Origin: Balanoglossus misakiensis
Taxonomy: Eukaryota > Hemichordata
Direction: 5' to 3'
NCBI GenBank assembly: GCA_040954595.2
Contig: CM082591.2
Location: forward strand, 10,044,001 to 10,108,000
Length of the DNA stretch: 64,000 nucleotides
Shown one piece after another: positions 57,501 to 64,000 of this stretch. Position 1 is the first letter of the stretch. Every line of letters begins with the position of its first letter. The notes beneath the pieces were generated by a model that saw only the letters and a list, made by a program, of their open reading frames with translations, was not told where the DNA came from and did not search any database. The translations under genes were made by a program, and so were the position numbers.

Positions 57501-60500
57501 AACTCGAGTCTAATGTAAACGTTACGAATTGATCGAAAGGCGCTCTGATGAATGTTAACACGAGTGCGCAGTGACAAGACATGCATCGTGCATGACAGTG
57601 ACAACAGTTCCTATAGAGCAGTTAAAAAATAAACCGGCCGTCCGGAAATTTATCAGCTATATTTTTTTTTATTTAGTCACGTTTTCCCTGTTGCATGCTA
57701 TTAGTTCAGGGGCCAGTTTTAGCAGTGCTCTATTGAGTACTTTCGTATCGATGGATTGATCTCTCGTCCAATCAGAATGGCGGATGGTAGCATGATCCGA
57801 CATATTGCGTATTACAATAGGGCTTCCTCATACAGGTCAGAACGGAAAGGTCATTCCTTTTATTTTAGGACGTCTCAGCTCCTTTGTCTTTTCTGTTATA
57901 GTGTTAAAGAAATCAAACGGTTTTGTTTTGGCCGGTAAACACCGATGGATTAACTCTTAAGTCCATCGTGCATCCAAACGCAGTCGAGTCGGTTTGGTCA
58001 TTGTTTATGCGACAGTAAATGCCAAATGTGACAGAAGCATCATATTAAATGAGATAGAATACACAAACAAACAAACATACGAATAAACAAACAGGCAAAC
58101 AAACAAACAAACAACCATTAGGGACTGTTCAGAATTTACTTCCAAGTTGGGGATGGAGGATTTTTTATTTTCCTGGTGATTTTTTTCCATGGTCTCCCCT
58201 AGTAAATTGTGGAGGAAATATGTGGTCCCTCCTTAAATTTCCTGGGGATTTTCCATGGTCCCCCTATTGTGACTTTTATGTCTAGTCTCCCCTAATTTGT
58301 CTTGGAGAAAATGGGTGGTCCCCCCCTTCTGAAAATTCTCCGCCCCCTGGAAGTAAATTCTGAACAGTCCCTTATTAAAGCCAACAGCTAGCACCCTGGC
58401 TTCTCTGCCAGAGGAGCGATAACATCGACAAAATGCAGATACACAAGAAATGAGCACTTTATTCCACAAGTGAAGTAGTCTGTTCCCTGCCCCATTCCCA
58501 CCGCTGGCTGCGCCCGTTAGCGTAGCGCCGATGGCAGTGGGAATGGGGCAGGGGACCAGACTACAAGTGAAGAACCCCAGTAACAGACGTAACGAACAAA
58601 CAAACTACATGTACTAACAACAAAGCAAGAAAAGTGTCAAGCGTCGTCAAAGAAAACGAAAAAGTTCTAGCATGGTTGGTAAAAGTTATTGGTAGAAAAC
58701 GAATAGGGCCTTCTACAAATGACGTCTCAGACCCGCAAACGCCACCAGAACACAAAACACATGCACAGAACAGTTTAAGCCGGTTGTTGTATGGAGCAGC
58801 AATAATCTGCGGTTGGGCTGTCGTAGATTTTCGCTGGTGGTGAAAATAAATAAAACACGATCGATGTTCGATTTATTCCAGATCACATGCGTTTACGGCC
58901 AGGAGAGAGCATAAAAGTCTTCAAATGACCATGTGGTGGCGCACTTTTTCCGATTGGCTGTATTTCAATTTGTTCGTGGTAAATTAATTTTGTGGAGGTG
59001 ACCGGCACTGAAGCTCTTAGCTAGGATGAGGTGGGATGGAAAAATGCCCCATTTTAGCTGTTTTAAAATATACGACTATTTATAGACAAAAGGAAAATAA
59101 AACAAGCGCAAAAACATACCAAACCTAGTTTTATTAATTAAAAACAAAATTGCTGAGTAAAGGTTTTCATGTGGGCATTCACTTTGAACTTGCTAAATTA
59201 ATTTAAAGAGACAAAGTCGCTCTCTCTTTGTCCTTTTGCGATGATAGAATGCTTGCTTGAAGTCTCTCGTGCAATAAATGATGTCGATTCATACATGTAT
59301 GGATGGTGTATAGGTGGTCGGAATTTACATGTCTTTGCCACGACCAAACCAACAACACGTAAAATCAAAGTTTGGGTCATGAAATCGAGTTTTGTTACAG
59401 TCTAGAATTTCATGCCACCCCTTATGGTCATATTATTCTTGGTAGGCAAAAGTGACAAGTAGTCAAGTTTCAACACAGGCAACATTTTTTACAAACAAAC
59501 CACAAAGAAGACATCAAAAGGGAGAGAATTATAGAATGGTCAATGTGTGAAAAGTTAAGATACGTAAAGTGGCCGGGTTCAACATTAACTCATCGACTTC
59601 ATATCGTCTTCATGCCATGGTTTTTGCCTGCCCTGAAAGTTCTTGTCGTTGCAGAAGTGGTTTTGACAGAAAGAATTTAGTCTTCCGGGATGTTTGTGAT
59701 TATTTGAACACCAGACAATACAATGCAACCTTGACTTCCAAAATACTTACCGGCATTGCATTATCTTACCATGGTTAGGCCTACAGTGAACAAATTTTCA
59801 ACAATATTTTCTGAGTTACCGCTGATATTTGTTTTGTAGTATGGATATTAAATTATACATCCCGATACAAAACAGAATGTTATAGAATCTTTCCTGAGTG
59901 ATATTGAAAAAATTACCGGAATGCTACCGCCTAATCTATGGTTAGGGTTATTGCTATTATTTTATATCAGTAATCGACTTTGTGTATATCAATGTCATTT
60001 TCATAACGAAAATGAACTCGAGTCTAATGTAAACGTTACGAATTGATCGAAAGGCGCTCTGATGAATGTTAACACGAGTGCGCAGTGACAAGACATGCAT
60101 CGTGCATGACAGTGACAACAGTTCCTATAGAGCAGTTAAAAAATAAACCGGCCGTCCGTAAATTTATCAGCTATATTTTTTTTATTTAGTCACGTTTTCC
60201 CTGTTGCATGCTATTAGTTCAGGGGCCAGTTTTAGCAGTGCTCTATTGAGTACTTTCGTATCGATGGATTGATCTCTCGTCCAATCAGAATGGCGGATGG
60301 TAGCATGATCCGACATATTGCGTATTACAATAGGGCTTCCTCATACAGGTCAGAACGGAGAGGTCATTCCTTTCATTTTAGGACGTCTCAGCTCCTTTGT
60401 CTTTTCTGTTATAGTGTTAAAGAAATCAAACGGTTTTGTTTTGGCCGGTAAACACCGATGGATTAACTCTTAAGTCCATCGTGCATCCAAACGCAGTCGA

Positions 60501-60675
60501 GTCGGTTTGGTCATTGTTTATGCGACAGTAAATGCCAAATGTGACAGAAGCATCATATTAAATGAGATAGAATACACAAACAAACATACGAATAAACAAA
60601 CAGGCAAACAAACAAACAAACAACCATTAGGGACTGTTCAGAATTTACTTCCAAGTTGGGGATGGAGGATTTTTT

Positions 60676-62391
60676 AGGTCCCATTGGTATAGGCCTATAT
60701 ACCATGGGACCTTATGGGATGGGTTGCGTCTGTATGTATGTATGGATGGATGTATGTATGGATGTATGGATGTATGGATGTATGTCTGTATGTCCGTCCA
60801 CATCAAAAACTTGAAAACCGCTGCGCGTATCACCTCAATATTTGGTGTGTAGGTGCAGGGTGGGCTGTAGATGGGAGTTTGTCCAAACGAAGTTGCCAGG
60901 CCCAAAAATATGCAAATTAGCTTGTAAAATGTGAAATTGATCAAAACTCTGTAACTCAACAATTACTGGTCAGATTGCTTTGAAAAATGATATGTATGTA
61001 CCTTATGTCAACCTCACACCGACCTGTAAGTGTTAAGTTGATATCATGGATGTTTTATTTTTTATGAATTTTTTAGTCTTTTATTAAATTTATACCTTTA
61101 CTTATACCTCTATGCTATGTCCACGTCTTATTGTGGAATTCTGGTCTGTGCAATAGTCCTGTACAGTGACTGTCTATTGGCCAGTGAGCACAATGGGGCC
61201 AAAAAAAAAGGCAAATTTTTGGGCTCACCTGTAACACCTGCTTAACACATTAATTATGTGCATACCTAATTCCGGGCTAATTAATAGGGCTAGAGGTTTC
61301 GTTCTTGTGGGACATGGACCAGTATAGGGTCAAAATTTCTTGCCCAAATTTTGGGTGACCTCAGGTGACCTTTGACCTACTTTCCTATATCTGGGCATCC
61401 AGAGCAGGTACAGACTTGGCGTTTGGAGGGTTGGGACTAAAATTGAAAAGCCAAAATATGGGTCACCTGTGACACCTGCATATCTCATTAATTATGTGCA
61501 TACCTAATTCCGGGCTAACCAATAGGGCTATAGGTTTGGTTTTTGTTCAACATGGACCAGTATAGGGTCAAAATTTCTTGCCCAAATTTTGCATGACCTC
61601 AGGTGACCTTTGACCTACTTTTCCATATCTGGGCATCCAGAGCAGGTACAGACTTGGCGTTGGGGGTCACCTGTGACACCTGCATATCTCATTAATTATG
61701 TGCATACCTAATTCCAGGCTAAGCAATAAGGCTATAGGTTTGGTTTTTGTTGAACATGGACCAGTATAGTGTCAAAATTTCTTGCCCAAATTTTGCATGA
61801 CCTTAGGTGACCTTTGACCTACTTTACCATATCTTGGCATCCAGAGCAGGTACAGACTTGGCGTTTGGATGGTTGGCGCTAAAATTGAAAAGCCAAAATT
61901 GGGGGTCACCTGTGACACCTGCATATCTCATTAATTATGTGCATACCTAATCCTAGGCTAACCAATAAGGCTATAGGTTTGGTTTTTATTGAACATGGAC
62001 CAGTATAAGGTCAACATTTCTTGCCCAAATTTTGCATGACCTCAGGTGACCTTTGACCTACTTTATCATATCTTGGCATCCAGAGCAGATACAGACTTCG
62101 CGTTTGGAGGGTTGGGACTAAAATTGGAAAGCCAAAATATGGGTCACCTGTGACACCTGCATATCTCATTAATTATGTGCATACCTAATTACAGGCTAAC
62201 CAATAGGGCTATAGGTTTGGTTTTTGTTCAACATGGACCAGTATAGGGTCAAAATTTCTTGCCCAAATTTTGGGTGACCTCAGGTGACCTTTGACCTACT
62301 TTTCCATATCTTGGCATCCAGAGCAGATATGCTTATTGCTATGTTGCTATGTGCTATGTCCTCAAATGGGACCACAGTGTCCTTGACGCTA
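60676..62391 (+). mobile_element. 1.7-kb AGGTCCC hairpin-headed element, complete copy
   Basis: The satellite sequence GGATTTTTT-ATTTTCC is split by 1,716 bp, with TTTTT repeated on both sides (60671-60675 and 62392-62396). The element starts AGGTCCCATTGGTATAGGCC and folds to TATATACCATGGGACCTT, then a GTAT/GGAT microsatellite, the family body (ACTTGAAAACCGCTGCGCGT), five ~237-bp tandem repeats and the terminal CCACAGTGTCCTTGACGCTA. No ORF. Comparison with the empty sites in other units fixes both ends. The superfamily is unknown; the poly-T flank and terminal hairpin do not match a standard class I can name. Confidence 0.8.
61226..62340 (+). repeat. 237-bp tandem repeats inside the insertion (5 copies)
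   Basis: Each copy starts near GGTCACCTGTGACACCTGCA, then ATTAATTATGTGCATACCTA, GGACCAGTATAGGGTCAAAA and GGTGACCTTTGACCTACTTT. Starts are at about 61226, 61460, 61668, 61904 and 62141; the second copy lacks ~30 bp, so the third begins early. A diverged relative lies near 23710-23830. Confidence 0.88.
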
Positions 62392-64000
62392 TTTTTATTT
62401 TCCTGGTGATTTTTTTCTATGGTCTCCCCTAGTAAATTGTGGAGGAAATATGTGGTCCCTCCTTAAATTTCCTGGGGATTTTCCATGGTCCCCCTATTGT
62501 GACTTTTATGTCTAGTCTCCCCTAATTTGTCTTGGAGAAAATGGGTGGTCCCCCCCCCCTCTGAAAATTTTCCGCCCCCTGGAAGTAAATTCTGAACAGT
62601 CCCTTATTAAAGCCAACAGCTAGCACCCTGGCTTCTCTGCCAGAGGAGCGATAACATCGACAAAATGCAGATACACAAGAAATGAGCACTTTATTCCACA
62701 AGTGAAGTAGTCTGTTCCCTGCCCCATTCCCACCGCTGGCTGCGCCCTTTAGCGTAGCGCCGATGGCAGTGGGAATGGGGCAGGGGACCAGACTACAAGT
62801 GAAGAACCCCAGTAACAGACGTAACGAACAAACAAACTACATGTACTAACAACAAAGCAAGAAAAGTGTCAAGCGTCGTCAAAGAAAACGAAAAAGTTCT
62901 AGCATGGTTGGTAAAAGTTATTGGTAGAAAACGAATAGGGCCTTCTACAAATGACGTCTCAGACCCGCAAACGCCACCAGAACACAAAACACATGCACAG
63001 AACAGTTTAAGCCGGTTGTTGTATGGAGCAGCAATAATCTGCGGTTGGGCCGTCGTAGATTTTCGCTGGTGGTGAAAATAAATAAAACACGATCGATGTT
63101 CGATTTATTCCAGATCACATGCGTTTACGGCCAGGAGAGAGCATAAAAGTCTTCAAATGACCATGTGGTGGCGCACTTTTTCCGATTGGCTGTATTTCAA
63201 TTTGTTCGTGGTAAATTAATGTTGTGGAGGTGACCGGCACTGAAGCTCTTAGCTAGGATGAGGTGGGATGGAAAAATGCCCCATTTTAGCTGTTTTAAAA
63301 TATACGACTATTTATAGACAAAAGGAAAATAAAACAAGCGCAAAAACATACCAAACCTAGTTTTATTAATTAAAAACAAAATTGCTGAGTAAAGGTTTTC
63401 ATGTGGGCATTCACTTTGAACTTGCTAAATTAATTTAAAGAGACAAAGTCGCTCTCTCTTTGTCCTTTTGCGATGATAGAATGCTTGCTTGAAGTCTCTC
63501 GTGCAATAAATGATGTCGATTCATACATGTATGGATGGTGTATAGGTGGTCGGAATTTACATGTCTTTGCCACGACCAAACCAACAACACGTAAAATCAA
63601 AGTTTGGGTCATGAAATCGAGTTTTGTTACAGTCTAGAATTTCATGCCACCCCTTATGGTCATATTATTCTTGGTAGGCAAAAGTGACAAGTAGTCAAGT
63701 TTCAACACAGGCAACATTTTTTACAAACAAACCACAAAGAAGACATCAAAAGGGAGAGAATTATAGAATGGTCAATGTGTGAAAAGTTAAGATACGTAAA
63801 GTGGCCGGGTTCAACATTAACTCATCGACTTCATATCGTCTTCATGCCATGGTTTTTGCCTGCCCTGAAAGTTCTTGTCGTTGCAGAAGTGGTTTTGACA
63901 TAAAGAATTTAGTCTTCCGGGATGTTTGTGATTATTTGAACACCAGACAATACAATGCAACCTTGACTTCCAAAATACTTACCGGCATTGCATTATCTTA

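Larger units (their letters stand above)
60630..62603. mobile_element. Satellite MITE split by a later insertion
   Basis: The left end GGGACTGTTC (60630) and right end GAACAGTCCC (62603) keep the TTA flanks, but the MITE is divided at 60675/62392 by the 1,716-bp element. The insertion is therefore younger than the amplification of this unit. Confidence 0.85.
48540..64000 (+). repeat. ~2.5-kb satellite array, right block
   Basis: It begins with the second half of the unit interrupted by the retrotransposon. Further copies start at 49548, 52063, 54581, 57055, 59569 and 63801 (partial). The copy 54581-57054 lacks about 40 bp near 57017 (between GGCAACATT and ATAGAATGG). The copy at 59569 carries a 1.7-kb insertion. 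Spacing is otherwise about 2,514 bp. MITE and palindrome are present in every complete copy. Confidence 0.95.

Overview
This is eukaryotic, almost certainly metazoan, DNA; a marine invertebrate is the best guess. The grounds are AT-rich non-coding sequence, short exon-like segments with GT/AG borders, a LINE 3' fragment, several MITEs, minisatellites and a complete Ty3/gypsy LTR retrotransposon. I see no bacterial operon, rRNA gene or CRISPR array. The species cannot be named from the sequence alone.

Layout. (1) 1-6088: direct tandem copies of a ~2,513-bp satellite unit. (2) 6089-30461: a 24-kb interruption. It holds a promoter-like stretch with a possible first exon, a diverged segmental duplication (about 7310-12655 and 13738-17478) carrying two pairs of exon-like modules, many MITE/foldback insertions, decayed ~145-bp repeats, a LINE 3' end, a 50-bp minisatellite (24011-24515) and a ~4-kb 82/86-bp minisatellite (26412-30461). 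(3) 30462-40126: the same satellite, same orientation, out of phase with the left block. (4) 40127-48539: an 8,413-bp Ty3/gypsy element on the minus strand with 500-bp LTRs differing at one site, a CTAC target duplication, intact gag and pol, and a third env-position ORF. (5) 48540-64000: satellite again, interrupted at 60676-62391 by a 1.7-kb repeat element. The array runs off both window ends.

The only convincing protein genes belong to the retrotransposon. Gag (CCHC knuckles) overlaps pol by 25 nt in the -1 frame at a classic A AAA AAC slippery site. Pol carries protease, RT, RNase H, integrase and a C-terminal chromodomain with its aromatic cage kept. A membrane-protein ORF follows pol, with a splice-acceptor-like sequence at its start. 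A chromodomain together with an env-position ORF in an apparently very young copy is the most notable system here.

The satellite unit looks non-coding: its short ORFs differ between copies mainly by amino-acid-changing and stop mutations. Each complete unit carries the same Harbinger-like MITE and a 90-bp near-palindrome. The retrotransposon sits at the base of one of these palindromes.
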